From VRUE01 sp963747765 (lineage in GTDB: Bacteria > Actinomycetota > Thermoleophilia > Solirubrobacterales > 70-9): a DNA stretch of 64,000 nucleotides. The notes below the pieces were generated by a model, which worked only from the letters and a program-made list of their open reading frames with translations, made no database searches and was not told the DNA's origin. The stretch covers positions 520,482-584,481 of the forward strand of contig CAVVGH010000007.1 of NCBI GenBank assembly GCA_963747765.1, written 5' to 3'. The position numbers were made by a program, and so were the translations under genes. Positions 40,439 through 48,570 of the stretch are shown here, piece after piece (positions within the stretch are counted from its first letter, which is position 1; the number at the start of each line of letters is the position of its first letter).

Positions 40439-41173
40439 TTACGGCGCGGGACCGCTGCAGACCAGCGTTCCCACCCTTTCGCCGCTCACGATCCTATCTA
40501 TGTTTCCCTCGTCGCCCATGTTGAAGACGTAGATCGGCAGGTCGTTGTCCATGCAGAGCGAGAGGGCGGTCGAATCCATCACTTTCAAGCCGCGCTCGAT
40601 CGCCTCGCGGTGCGTGATCGTCGGGATGAAGGTTGCGTCCGGGTGGGTCACCGGGTCCGCGTCGTAGACGCCCTCAACCCCCTTCTTGGCCATTAGGATC
40701 GCTTCCGCCCGGATCTCCAGGGCACGCAATGCGGCCGCGGTATCGGTCGTGAAGAAGGGATTGCCGGTCCCGGCCGCAAAGATGACCACTCGACCCTTCT
40801 CGAGATGTCTGATCGCCCGGCGGCGGATGTAGGGCTCGGCGACCTCCTTGACGTCTATCGCCGACATCACCCGGGTGTGCTCCCCGATCTTCTCCAGCGC
40901 GTCCTGCAGAGTCAGGGCATTGAGGACCGTGGCCAGCATTCCCATGTAGTCGCCGGTGGCGCGATCCATCCCGTCGGCTGCCGCCTCGACCCCGCGGAAG
41001 ATATTGCCGGCGCCGACCACGATTGCGGCCTCGACCCCGCGGGCCCGGATCGCAGCCACCTGACGAGCGATTCGCTGTACCTCGGTCGCATCGGTGCCGT
41101 GCTCGAGTCCGCCCATCAGCGCCTCCCCCGAGAGCTTCAGGAGAATGCGGCTGAATTTAGGCGCGGAGTCCAT
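40439..41173 (-). CDS. pyrH: UMP kinase
   Basis: It phosphorylates UMP to UDP. The 244-residue hexameric amino-acid-kinase-fold enzyme has LLKLSGEALMGG near residue 12, VGAGNIFRG near 57, DYMGMLATVLNALTLQDALE near 76, and FAAGTGNPFFTTDTAAALRA near 132. TAGGCT (41198-41203) lies 24 bp upstream of the ATG, so it may be transcribed separately from tsf with a short leader. Confidence 0.95.
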   Translation of the reverse strand: MDSAPKFSRILLKLSGEALMGGLEHGTDATEVQRIARQVAAIRARGVEAAIVVGAGNIFRGVEAAADGMDRATGDYMGMLATVLNALTLQDALEKIGEHTRVMSAIDVKEVAEPYIRRRAIRHLEKGRVVIFAAGTGNPFFTTDTAAALRALEIRAEAILMAKKGVEGVYDADPVTHPDATFIPTITHREAIERGLKVMDSTALSLCMDNDLPIYVFNMGDEGNIDRIVSGERVGTLVCSGPAP

Positions 41174-41197
41174 CGGTTTGAGCGGGCTGGCGCGGAG

Positions 41198-41203
41198 AGC
41201 CTA
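41198..41203 (-). promoter_or_regulatory. possible -10 box of pyrH (TAGGCT)
   Basis: The minus strand reads TAGGCT between tsf and pyrH, 24 bp before the ATG. The longer gap makes this one less typical of the leaderless set. Confidence 0.35.
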
Positions 41204-41229
41204 TCCGCGAAACGCCGGTGCCCGCGGCC

Positions 41230-41832
41230 TCAGTCGCCAACTCGCAGGTATGCGAATCGAGCGATGCGAACGTTCTCGCCGGTCTTCGCGGCGAGCTCCT
41301 CGCGCAGTGCCTCGATCGTCTTCGAGTCGTGCTTCTCGGCGTTCACATGGGTCTGGTCGAGCAGGGCGACTTCCTTTGCCCACTTGCCGAGCTGGCCCTC
41401 GACGATCTTCTCGACGACGTTGTCGGGTTTGCCGTCCTTGCGCGCCTTCTCCTCGAAGACGCGCCGTTCGGCCTCCCGCTCCTCGTCTGGAATTTCATCG
41501 GCCGACACATATCGCGGCGCCGTGGCCGCTATGTGCAGAGCCACCTCGTAGGCGAAGGCCTTGAAGTCCTCGTTGCGTGCCACGAAGTCGGTCTCGCATT
41601 GGACCTCGACCATCGCCCCCACTCTGTCGTTGGCGTGGACATAGGAGGCGACAACACCCTCGTCCGTGCCGCGGTCCTGGCGCTTGGCCGCCGAAGCCTG
41701 TCCCCGAACGCGGAGGATCTCGACGGCGCGATCGGCGTCGCCCTCCGCCTCGGCGAGGGCGGCCTTGCAGTCCATCATCGCGGCGCCGGTGCGCTCGCGC
41801 AGTGCCTTCACATCGACGGCCGAAATGCTCAT
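41230..41832 (-). CDS. tsf: elongation factor Ts
   Basis: It is the nucleotide exchange factor for EF-Tu. The 200-residue protein has the N-terminal UBA-like VKALRERTGAAMMDCKAALAEAEGD, a core with VEVQCETDFVARNEDFK near residue 76, and a coiled C-terminal segment. The length is the short actinobacterial form. AGGAGG precedes the ATG, which overlaps the rpsB stop by 4 bp (ATGA). Confidence 0.95.
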   Translation of the reverse strand: MSISAVDVKALRERTGAAMMDCKAALAEAEGDADRAVEILRVRGQASAAKRQDRGTDEGVVASYVHANDRVGAMVEVQCETDFVARNEDFKAFAYEVALHIAATAPRYVSADEIPDEEREAERRVFEEKARKDGKPDNVVEKIVEGQLGKWAKEVALLDQTHVNAEKHDSKTIEALREELAAKTGENVRIARFAYLRVGD

Positions 41833-42959
41833 TTTCCCTCCTTCTGGGTGGCCGTCTCGGTGGCCTTTGGCGTGGCTTGCGGGGCGTTGGCGGCCGCCGG
41901 GTCCGCTGCCTCGGCGGGCGGTGCCGGCGGTTGACCCTGCGGTCGCTGCGCCGGCGGTTGACCCTGCGGTCGCTGCGCCGGCGGTTGACCCTGCGGTCGC
42001 TGCGCCGGCGGTTGACCCTGCGGTCGCTGCGCCGGCGGTTGACCCTGCGGTCGCTGCGCCGCGGGGCTGCTTTGAGGCGCTGCGCCGCGGGGCTGCTTTG
42101 CCGTCGAAGCCTGGGCCTGCTCAGCCGCCTGAACTGTTTTCTCCGCCGCCTGTGCCGCCTCCTCGGCTTCCCGGCGAGCCTTCTCTTCCTCCTCGCGCTT
42201 CTTTCGCTCTTCCTCGTCGCGCCGCCGCCGCTCCATCTCCTCGGCGAGCCGGCGTTCCTCCTGCACGCGCCAGGCGCTGGCGGCAGTCTCGATCGCCGTG
42301 CCAATCGTGCTGATCACGAGCTCGCAGGAGCGAATCGCGTCATCGTTGCCGGGGATTACGTAGCCGATCGGCTTCGGGTCGCAGTTCGTATCGACCAGGC
42401 CGATGATCGGAATGCCGAGACGAACCGCCTCGCGAACCGCGATCTCCTCTGTTTTCAGGTCGGTGACGAAGACGGCGTCGGGCAGGCGCTCCATGTCCCG
42501 GACCCCGCCCAGGTTGTACTCGAGCTTTGCGAGTTCGGCCTGCATTCCCATCCGCTCCTTGGTGGGGAGCAGCTCCAGCTTGCCCTCCTCCTGCCAGCCG
42601 ATCAGCTCATGCAGGCGCCCGATTCGCGCCGAGATCGTGTTGAAGTTGGTCAGCAGACCACCCAGCCAGCGCTGGTTGACATAGGGCATCTGGCAGCGGT
42701 CCGCCCACTCCTTGACAGCGCCGCGCGCCTGCTTCTTCGTGCCGACGAAGAGCACCGTGCCGCCGCCGGCGGCCAACTCGCTGGCGAAGCGCCGCGCCTT
42801 GTCGAGCAGCACCTCCGTCTGGACCAGATCGATTATGTGGATGCCGTCGAGCTCGCCGAAGATGTAGCGCCTCATGTTGGGATTCCAGCGGCGCGTCTGG
42901 TGGCCGAAATGGACTCCCGCCTCCAGCAGCTCTTTGAGGCCAGGTTCTGGCATTGTCAA
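41829..42959 (-). CDS. rpsB: 30S ribosomal protein S2 with a long repetitive C-terminal extension
   Basis: Residues 1 to about 232 are a normal S2 (LLEAGVHFGHQTRRWNP, then NQRWLGGLLTNF and PIIGLVDTNCDP). About 144 extra residues follow. A Glu/Arg/Lys-rich, probably helical stretch at about 235-285 is followed by five identical nine-residue repeats AQRPQGQPP at 301-345 and an Ala/Pro-rich tail. At DNA level the repeat is 27 bp with no variation. A clear AAGGAG precedes the ATG. It is the first gene of rpsB-tsf. Confidence 0.93.
   Translation of the reverse strand: MTMPEPGLKELLEAGVHFGHQTRRWNPNMRRYIFGELDGIHIIDLVQTEVLLDKARRFASELAAGGGTVLFVGTKKQARGAVKEWADRCQMPYVNQRWLGGLLTNFNTISARIGRLHELIGWQEEGKLELLPTKERMGMQAELAKLEYNLGGVRDMERLPDAVFVTDLKTEEIAVREAVRLGIPIIGLVDTNCDPKPIGYVIPGNDDAIRSCELVISTIGTAIETAASAWRVQEERRLAEEMERRRRDEEERKKREEEEKARREAEEAAQAAEKTVQAAEQAQASTAKQPRGAAPQSSPAAQRPQGQPPAQRPQGQPPAQRPQGQPPAQRPQGQPPAQRPQGQPPAPPAEAADPAAANAPQATPKATETATQKEGK
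41926..42060. repeat. five identical 27-bp tandem repeats in rpsB
   Basis: The unit begins GTTGACCCTGCGGTCGCTGC on the plus strand and occurs five times without mismatch. It encodes AQRPQGQPP in the S2 tail. A shorter imperfect repeat GCGCCGCGGGGCTGCTTTG lies next to it at about 42056-42105. Confidence 0.93.
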
Positions 42960-43066
42960 AACGCTCCTTAGCTTTCGGTGATGTCCCGCCGTCCTTGCCG
43001 GGGACGCGGCCCGTGGCCGGTCAGGATCCGGTTCGGTCGGCGGGGGGTGGATTTCCGGGCAGGGCG

Positions 43067-43072
43067 ATTGTA
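43067..43072 (-). promoter_or_regulatory. -10 box of rpsB-tsf (TACAAT)
   Basis: The minus strand reads TACAAT about 107 bp before the rpsB ATG, giving a leader of about 100 nt that could carry S2 autoregulation. The rest of 42960-43115 shows no other feature. Confidence 0.45.
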
Positions 43073-43115
43073 TTTGAGAGGGGAAGCGGTGGGCGTCCGC
43101 GGTCGCGGCGGGGAG

Positions 43116-43790
43116 TCAGGCCTCGCGCGCCATCTCCAGCGCCGCGCGAAGATCGCTCGGGAGCTCCGACCCGAAGGCAATCTCCTCACCGCTGACAGGA
43201 TGCGTGAAGGCAAGCCTGTGCGCATGCAGGAACTGCCTCGCGAGGCCGTATCTGCGCCCGCCGCCGTAGGTCACGTCACCGACCAGCGAGTGCCCGATGG
43301 CGGCCATGTGCGCCCGGATCTGATGAGTTCGCCCGGTCTCCAGCCGTACCTCGAGATATGTCTCGCGGGAAAGCAGCTCGAGGACCGTGAAGTGGGTTCT
43401 GGCCTCGCGCTGGGCGGCACCGGAGACCGCCATCCGGTGCCGCTGGCGCGAGGCGCGACCGATTGGAGCGTCGATCGTCCCCGTGCGGGAGGAGAACCGG
43501 CCCTGCGCCAGGGCCAGGTAGCAGCGGCTGACCTCGCGCCGTCGCACCTGTGCCTGGAGCGCTCGGTGTGCCTCGTCGTTGCGCGCCACGACCAGCAGCC
43601 CGCTCGTCCACTTGTCGAGCCGGTGGACGATGCCCGGGCGCTCGGGGTCCGTGCCTCCGCCGAGCGTCTCGCCAAGCTCGTCGACGAGGGTGGGTCCGCG
43701 ATGCGAAGGGGCCGCGTGCACAACCAGGCCGGCCGGCTTGTCGACGACGGCGAGTGCCGCGTCGATATGGACGATGCGCAGCTCGCTCAC
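43116..43790 (-). CDS. RluA/RluD-family pseudouridine synthase
   Basis: It isomerises uridines in rRNA, most likely in 23S helix 69 if it is the RluD orthologue. The 224-residue protein has the catalytic motif VHRLDKWTSGLLVVA near residue 55, then LALAQGRF, and LETGRTHQIRAHMAAIGH near 150. It lacks the N-terminal S4 domain usual in RluD, so only the catalytic domain is present. The GTG start overlaps the lspA stop (GTGA). Confidence 0.88.
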   Translation of the reverse strand: MSELRIVHIDAALAVVDKPAGLVVHAAPSHRGPTLVDELGETLGGGTDPERPGIVHRLDKWTSGLLVVARNDEAHRALQAQVRRREVSRCYLALAQGRFSSRTGTIDAPIGRASRQRHRMAVSGAAQREARTHFTVLELLSRETYLEVRLETGRTHQIRAHMAAIGHSLVGDVTYGGGRRYGLARQFLHAHRLAFTHPVSGEEIAFGSELPSDLRAALEMAREA

Positions 43791-44287
43791 CGCTCGTCCT
43801 GGGTCTCGTCCCGAACCGCCGCTGAAGACGTCGCCTCCCCGCTGAGATAGGTCCCTATCGCGAGCAGGATCACGCCGGCCGTAATCGCAGCATCGGCGAG
43901 ATTGAACGCGGGCCAGGGCCCGATGCTCACGAAGTCGGTGACGGCCCCGTTGCGCACCCGATCGGCGAGGTTTCCAAGCGCGCCGCCGGCCAGCAGTCCG
44001 GCGGCCACCCACATTCCCGGCCGGCAGGGATTGCGTGCAAAAAGAACCCCGACGAAGGCAAGCACGCCAATCATCAGGACGATCAACGCCACCCCACCGC
44101 CGTCGGCGAATCCGAACGCCACCCCGCGGTTGTGGGAAAGGGTCAATCCAAGTGGCCCGAGCACGTCGACCTGCTGGCCGGGGACCAGCCTGGACTCGAC
44201 CAGGGCCTTGCTGACCTGGTCGAGCGCAACGACGAGGACGCACAAGGCGCCGGCCAGGAGCCAGGCTCGGCCCGTCCTGGCGGTCAC
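43787..44287 (-). CDS. lspA: lipoprotein signal peptidase
   Basis: It cleaves lipoprotein signal peptides after lipidation. The 166-residue protein has four helices, ALDQVSKALV near residue 21, LSHNRGVAFGF near 50, and catalytic Asp residues in GGALGNLADRVRNGAVTDF and FNLADAAITAG. The GTG start overlaps the yggT stop (GTGA). Confidence 0.93.
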   Translation of the reverse strand: MTARTGRAWLLAGALCVLVVALDQVSKALVESRLVPGQQVDVLGPLGLTLSHNRGVAFGFADGGGVALIVLMIGVLAFVGVLFARNPCRPGMWVAAGLLAGGALGNLADRVRNGAVTDFVSIGPWPAFNLADAAITAGVILLAIGTYLSGEATSSAAVRDETQDER

Positions 44288-44586
44288 CCTGCGATCAGGC
44301 CGACGACCAGGCCCCTGAGGATGACAAGCACGATGATCCCGAGGACCGGGCTGAGGTCGAGGGCAAAGCCGCCGCCGCCCAGGGGCGGGATGAACCGCCG
44401 GAAGAGGTTGAGATACGGATTGGTCGTTTCGGAGACGAACCCCAGCACGATCTGCAGCCAGCGGTTGTAGGGCATCCTCGGCACCCAGGAGATGAGGATG
44501 TTGGCGAAGATCAGCACGATGTAGACGAAGAAAAGAGCGCTGACGTAGTCGGCGACGTCGCTGCGGGTCAACGCCAGCGCGATCAT
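44284..44586 (-). CDS. YggT-family membrane protein
   Basis: The 100-residue protein has two hydrophobic segments and the family motifs LISWVPRMPYNRW and NPYLNLFRRFIPPLGG. YggT homologues lie in the divisome-linked cluster and are linked to cell division or osmotic stress. The ATG overlaps the proC stop (ATGA). Confidence 0.87.
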   Translation of the reverse strand: MIALALTRSDVADYVSALFFVYIVLIFANILISWVPRMPYNRWLQIVLGFVSETTNPYLNLFRRFIPPLGGGGFALDLSPVLGIIVLVILRGLVVGLIAG

Positions 44587-45326
44587 CGCCGCATCACCTC
44601 CAGGGATGCCTGCACCGCAGCGGCAAAGGCCCTGCGCGCTCCCCCCCGTTCCAGGGCCTGCAACCCCGCCTCGGTGCTGCCCCCCGGCGAGGCAACCGCC
44701 CTGCGCACGTCGGCGGGGTCTCGACTCCGCAGCAGCTCCGCGGTTCCCGCGCTCGTCTCCACGACCAGCTTCCGTGCCAGCTCTGGATCGAGGCCGTCCG
44801 CAACTCCGGCGTCTGCAATCGCCTCCACGGCGAGCGCCAGATAGGCGGGAGCGCATCCCATCACGGCCGTGGCCGCGTCGAACTCCGCATCGGGCAGCTC
44901 CACAACGTGTCCGAGCGCCTCCAGAAGCCCCCTGAGGTCGGGCCCGGCGTGACCCGCAACGCAGAGGACCCCGTGCCGAACCTCGACGGCCACGTTCGAC
45001 ATCACCCGGCAGACCTCGGCAGCCGGAAAGGCCGCCTCAATCCGCTCCAGAGGCGTCGCCGCCAGCAGCGAGACGAGTGGCTTGGCGACCGCTCCGATCT
45101 CCCCAGCGACCTCGTCCAGCCCGGCCGGCTTCATTGCGAGCACCAGCAGATCCGCCCGTTCCGCCAGCTCGGCGTTCGAGCCCAGCGCCTCCCCACCCAC
45201 CTCGTCCGCCAGGGTGCTCGCCCGTCCGGACCCGGAGTCGGTGAAGAGCATCGTGGCTGTCTCGCCAGCCCAGCCTCTCGCCATGGCCGCGGCCATGCTC
45301 CCCGCTCCACAGAACCCAACGATCAT
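44583..45326 (-). CDS. proC: pyrroline-5-carboxylate reductase
   Basis: It is the last step of proline synthesis, reducing P5C with NAD(P)H. The 247-residue protein has the dinucleotide loop VGFCGAGSMAAAMARG at the N-terminus, VLAMKPAGLDEV near residue 65, and the C-terminal dimer block with VDG..PELARKLVVETSAGTAELL and SPGGSTEAGLQALE. TAGGCT lies 6 nt before the ATG at 45326, so proC heads its own transcript through yggT, lspA and rluD. Confidence 0.92.
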   Translation of the reverse strand: MIVGFCGAGSMAAAMARGWAGETATMLFTDSGSGRASTLADEVGGEALGSNAELAERADLLVLAMKPAGLDEVAGEIGAVAKPLVSLLAATPLERIEAAFPAAEVCRVMSNVAVEVRHGVLCVAGHAGPDLRGLLEALGHVVELPDAEFDAATAVMGCAPAYLALAVEAIADAGVADGLDPELARKLVVETSAGTAELLRSRDPADVRRAVASPGGSTEAGLQALERGGARRAFAAAVQASLEVMRR

Positions 45327-45332
45327 TCGGGG

Positions 45333-45338
45333 AGCCTA
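45333..45338 (-). promoter_or_regulatory. -10 box of proC (TAGGCT)
   Basis: The minus strand reads TAGGCT, 6 nt before the ATG at 45326. Confidence 0.5.
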
Positions 45339-45343
45339 GTTGA

Positions 45344-45396
45344 CAGCCGACAGCGTCCCGTTCCCACGAAACCGACAGCGTTCCGTTTCCACGAGT
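45344..45396. repeat. two 25-bp direct repeats between sepF and proC
   Basis: CCGACAGCGTCCCGTTCCCACGAAA is followed at once by CCGACAGCGTTCCGTTTCCACGAG. The repeats lie just upstream of the proC promoter. Confidence 0.7.
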
Positions 45397-45431
45397 GCCC
45401 TGTCCGAGCGAGGCGGGGCGCGCCGGTCCGC

Positions 45432-45968
45432 CTAGGACTGGTTGAAAAACCCTTTGTCGAGAAGCCGAGCCTTCTCCTCGGCGGACACCTCAACGTTGCG
45501 GGGCGTCAGCAGGAAGATCTTCTCGGCGATGCGCTGCATGCCGCCATCCAGCGCGTAGGTGAGTCCGGAGCAGAAGTCGATCATCCGCTTCGAGAGCTCG
45601 TGGTCTGTCGTCTGCAGGTTGAGGATCACCGGCACCGACCGCTTGAACTGGTCGGCAACCTGCTGGGCATCGTTGAAGTTGCGGGGGATGACGAGGTGCA
45701 CCTTGACGTCGGAATCGCCGCCGACCGGACGCAGAACGCGGGTGCGGGAGGCCGAGATCGGCTCGTCATCAGCGAAGATGTCGTCTATCTCGTCGCGCCT
45801 GGTGCGACGAGACGTGGGCAGTCGCCGGACCTGTCCGGACTCCCGCCGGCCCTCGAAGAGATCTTCGCCCCCCTCGGCCTCCTCCTCGTCGTACTCCGGG
45901 CCGTAGTCGTGGTCTTCGGCAAGGCCGAAATAGACCAGCGCCCTATGCCATGTGTCGCGTAAAGCCAT
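45432..45968 (-). CDS. sepF: cell division protein SepF
   Basis: SepF tethers FtsZ to the membrane. The 178-residue protein has an N-terminal amphipathic segment (MALRDTWHRALVYFGL), an acidic linker, and the C-terminal SepF domain with VHLVIPRNFNDAQQVADQFKR near residue 90 and the FCSGLTYALDGGMQRI core near 130. Position after yggS and before proC is canonical. No divIVA gene is present here. Confidence 0.93.
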   Translation of the reverse strand: MALRDTWHRALVYFGLAEDHDYGPEYDEEEAEGGEDLFEGRRESGQVRRLPTSRRTRRDEIDDIFADDEPISASRTRVLRPVGGDSDVKVHLVIPRNFNDAQQVADQFKRSVPVILNLQTTDHELSKRMIDFCSGLTYALDGGMQRIAEKIFLLTPRNVEVSAEEKARLLDKGFFNQS

Positions 45969-46025
45969 CTCTAATGGCGCTTGTTCGGCCTTCGGCGGCC
46001 GATTCCTTTACGGATTATGGCGGAT

Positions 46026-46661
46026 TCAGCTCGCGTAAAGGGCGGTCCCGAGGCGGATGATGGTCGCACCCTCCTCGACCGCGACCTGCCAATCCTGCGA
46101 GGTCCCCATCGAGAGGCGCCGCAGGCCATGTACGGCGCCAAGCTCGGCGAGCCGCGCGAAGTGACGGCGCGAGTCCTCGGGGTCCTGTCTGAATGGCGGC
46201 ATCGTCATCAGGCCGGAGACGCGCACCGGGCAGCGCTCGATGAAGCCGGCCAGCTGCTCGGGAGCGATACCCCCCTTGCCCTCCTCCCCGGCAACGTTCA
46301 CCTCGACCAGCACCTCGGTCTCGGAAGTGCCGTGGCTGCCGAGCTCCTTCAGGACAGAGTCGCTTGCCACCGAGTGGATCAGACGGCAGACCGGCACCAG
46401 GTGCTTGACCTTGCGGCTTTGGAGGTTTCCGATGAAGTCCCATTTGAACGAGTCGCCCCAGCGCTCATGCTTCGCCACCAGGTCCTGCTGCCGGTTCTCG
46501 CCCACCAGGGCGATCCCGGCCGTGGCCAGAGTCCCCATCTCCTCGAGCGGCACGTACTTCGTCGCGGCCAGGATCTCGACGCCGTCCCCGACGGCCTCGC
46601 GAACGCGGCACAGGTTGGCGGCGATCGTTTCCCGCTCCAAGCCGTGGATCAGGCCCACCAC
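46026..46661 (-). CDS. PLP-binding pyridoxal phosphate homeostasis protein (YggS family)
   Basis: It binds PLP and balances vitamin B6 and amino-acid pools. The 211-residue TIM barrel has ILAATKYVP with the PLP-binding Lys35, WHFIGNLQSRKV-like text near 73 (here WDFIGNLQSRKV), HSVAS, EVLVEVNVAGEEGKGG and LSMGTSQDWQVAVEEGATIIRLG at the C-terminus. The start is GTG at 46661, 3 bp after the pgeF stop. Confidence 0.9.
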   Translation of the reverse strand: MVGLIHGLERETIAANLCRVREAVGDGVEILAATKYVPLEEMGTLATAGIALVGENRQQDLVAKHERWGDSFKWDFIGNLQSRKVKHLVPVCRLIHSVASDSVLKELGSHGTSETEVLVEVNVAGEEGKGGIAPEQLAGFIERCPVRVSGLMTMPPFRQDPEDSRRHFARLAELGAVHGLRRLSMGTSQDWQVAVEEGATIIRLGTALYAS

Positions 46662-46664
46662 GGG

Positions 46665-47429
46665 TCAGCCCGCCTCGACCGGCGAGTCGACCTCGTCCAG
46701 CCATACGAGACCCGCTTGGCGACCGGTTCGCCCAGCGTCTCGCCGATGGGAGAAGAACCGCCCCTCCTCGCAGCTCGTGCAGAGGGTCGCGGCCTGAACC
46801 TGCTCGACGCCCGCCTCGGACAGCAGTCGGCGAGCCACCTCGACCAGGTCGAGCATCGTTCCAATCGCGATGCCGTCCCCGAGGCGGGCGAAGACCTCAA
46901 GCACCTCCTCCCCCACCTCGTAACAGCAGGGTCCAATGCCGGGACCGATCGCCGCATGGGTTGCGCCAACCGCTTGCGCACCGCGGGTCAGGATGCCGCG
47001 CGCCAGCCCCCGCCAGCCGCAGTGGAGCATCGCAACGCCGCCGGGGCCCGCCAGGGCAACCGGCAGGCAATCGGCGGCAAGCACCAGCGCCGGAAGTCCC
47101 GGCTCGGCGGTCACGTGTCCGTCGACCTTCGGGAGCGGGCCGTCCGGCTGCGCAAAGGCGTCGAACTTCGGCTGCACGACGTGCCGTGCGAGCTTGACAC
47201 CGTGAACCTGATGGCCAACCGCCACGCGGTCCGCCGCGAGCCCAAGGGCCGTGGACAGCCTGCGGCGGTTCTCTGTCACCGAGTCGATCTCGTCCCCGGC
47301 TTGCGCACCGAGGTTGAGGCTCGCAAAGGGTGGCTTGCTGACCCCGCCCGTCCTCGTCGAGAAGGCTGCCCGCGCGCCGGGCAGGCGGGCTTCGAGCCAG
47401 TTGACCCCGTCTGCCTCACGCCACTCCAT
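46665..47429 (-). CDS. pgeF: peptidoglycan editing factor PgeF (YfiH, laccase-domain family)
   Basis: PgeF-type enzymes remove wrongly incorporated residues from peptidoglycan precursors. The 254-residue protein has zinc and active-site residues in AVGHQVHG near residue 72, VLAADCLPVAL near 118, and LHCGWRGLARG near 134. GIGPCCYEVG follows. Its ATG overlaps the end of the CCA-transferase gene by 14 bp. Confidence 0.9.
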   Translation of the reverse strand: MEWREADGVNWLEARLPGARAAFSTRTGGVSKPPFASLNLGAQAGDEIDSVTENRRRLSTALGLAADRVAVGHQVHGVKLARHVVQPKFDAFAQPDGPLPKVDGHVTAEPGLPALVLAADCLPVALAGPGGVAMLHCGWRGLARGILTRGAQAVGATHAAIGPGIGPCCYEVGEEVLEVFARLGDGIAIGTMLDLVEVARRLLSEAGVEQVQAATLCTSCEEGRFFSHRRDAGRTGRQAGLVWLDEVDSPVEAG

Positions 47430-48543
47430 CTGGGCCCCTCGCCGCCTCGAGCGCCACCTTCAGCTCCTGCGCGCGCCCCGCGACCGGCTCGCCGTCGAGC
47501 TTGCGGCGCAGCGCCTCAGCCAAGGCCCGGCCCACAGCGGGTCCCTCCGGGACACCCGCCGCGATCAGGTCGCGCCCGTCTATCTCGAGCGTCACCTGCC
47601 CCCATTCCAGCAGGTACCGATCGAGCCACTCGGCACCCAGCGCGCGGGCCAAGACCAGCTCGACCGGCTTGCGCCCACGCGCGAGCTCAACCGCCTCCGA
47701 TGGTCTCGCCGGCCGTGCCGCCGCCAGCGCCTCCTCTGTACCCGGCGGCCCGAGGGCGGCGCGCAGCACGGCAGGCGCTCGAGGGGCGAACCCCTCCCAC
47801 GGAGCCCGACAGAGCAGCTCGTCGACCCTGGCGGCAAGATCAAGGCCATCGCGGCGGGGATCGACCAGCTTCCATCTCGTCAGCAGCTCGAGGGCACGCA
47901 CGGCGGCGGGTTCAGCCGCGAGGCGCAACAGCCCGGATTCACGCCGGTCCGCCGACACCGCACCGAGGTCTGCGGCGAGCAGCAGCGCAGCCGTCTCCGG
48001 CTCCGGCTCAAAGCCAAAGCGCGCCGCGTACTGGGCGGCGCGCAGTGCCCGCGTCGGATCGTCGGCGAATGAGCGCGAATGCAGGACGCGCAGACGTCCG
48101 GCCTCCAGGTCAGCCCGCCCACCGTGCGGGTCGATCACTCTGGCCCGCCCCTGCAGCGGGATCGCGAGCGCGTTGATCGTGAAGTCGCGGCGGGCGAGAT
48201 CGGTCTCGATCTCGCCCGCGGGCTGGACGACGGGAAGAGCACCGGGGTGTGGATAGGACTCCGAGCGCGCTGTCGCGATGTCGACCTCGTGCCCGTCGAG
48301 ACAGACCTTCGCCGTTGCGAACCGGTCATGCTGGACGACCTCTGCACCGAGTTTCGCGGCCAGGGCGGCAGCGTCGCCGATCACGACCAGGTCGATGTCG
48401 GAGCGGCCGCAGCCGAGCAACAGGTCGCGCACGGCGCCGCCCGCCAGGTACAGCGGCGCCTCGCTCGCACCGCGCACGGTGGCGAGCTCCGGATAGGCGC
48501 TGCGCAGCGCAGCGTCCAGGTCGTCGATCGGCTTCACGGTCAC
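47416..48543 (-). CDS. CCA tRNA nucleotidyltransferase/poly(A) polymerase-family protein
   Basis: It adds or repairs the CCA end of tRNAs. The 375-residue class II nucleotidyltransferase has LAGGAVRDLLLG near residue 33, SDIDLVVIG with the metal-binding Asp pair near 48, RRDFTINALAI near 118, and DDPTRALRAAQYAARF near 160. There is no C-terminal HD domain. GTG start at 48543. It heads the pgeF, yggS, sepF group. Confidence 0.88.
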   Translation of the reverse strand: MTVKPIDDLDAALRSAYPELATVRGASEAPLYLAGGAVRDLLLGCGRSDIDLVVIGDAAALAAKLGAEVVQHDRFATAKVCLDGHEVDIATARSESYPHPGALPVVQPAGEIETDLARRDFTINALAIPLQGRARVIDPHGGRADLEAGRLRVLHSRSFADDPTRALRAAQYAARFGFEPEPETAALLLAADLGAVSADRRESGLLRLAAEPAAVRALELLTRWKLVDPRRDGLDLAARVDELLCRAPWEGFAPRAPAVLRAALGPPGTEEALAAARPARPSEAVELARGRKPVELVLARALGAEWLDRYLLEWGQVTLEIDGRDLIAAGVPEGPAVGRALAEALRRKLDGEPVAGRAQELKVALEAARGPDGVA

Positions 48544-48570
48544 CCATCCCTACCATGATCTCCCTCCCGG

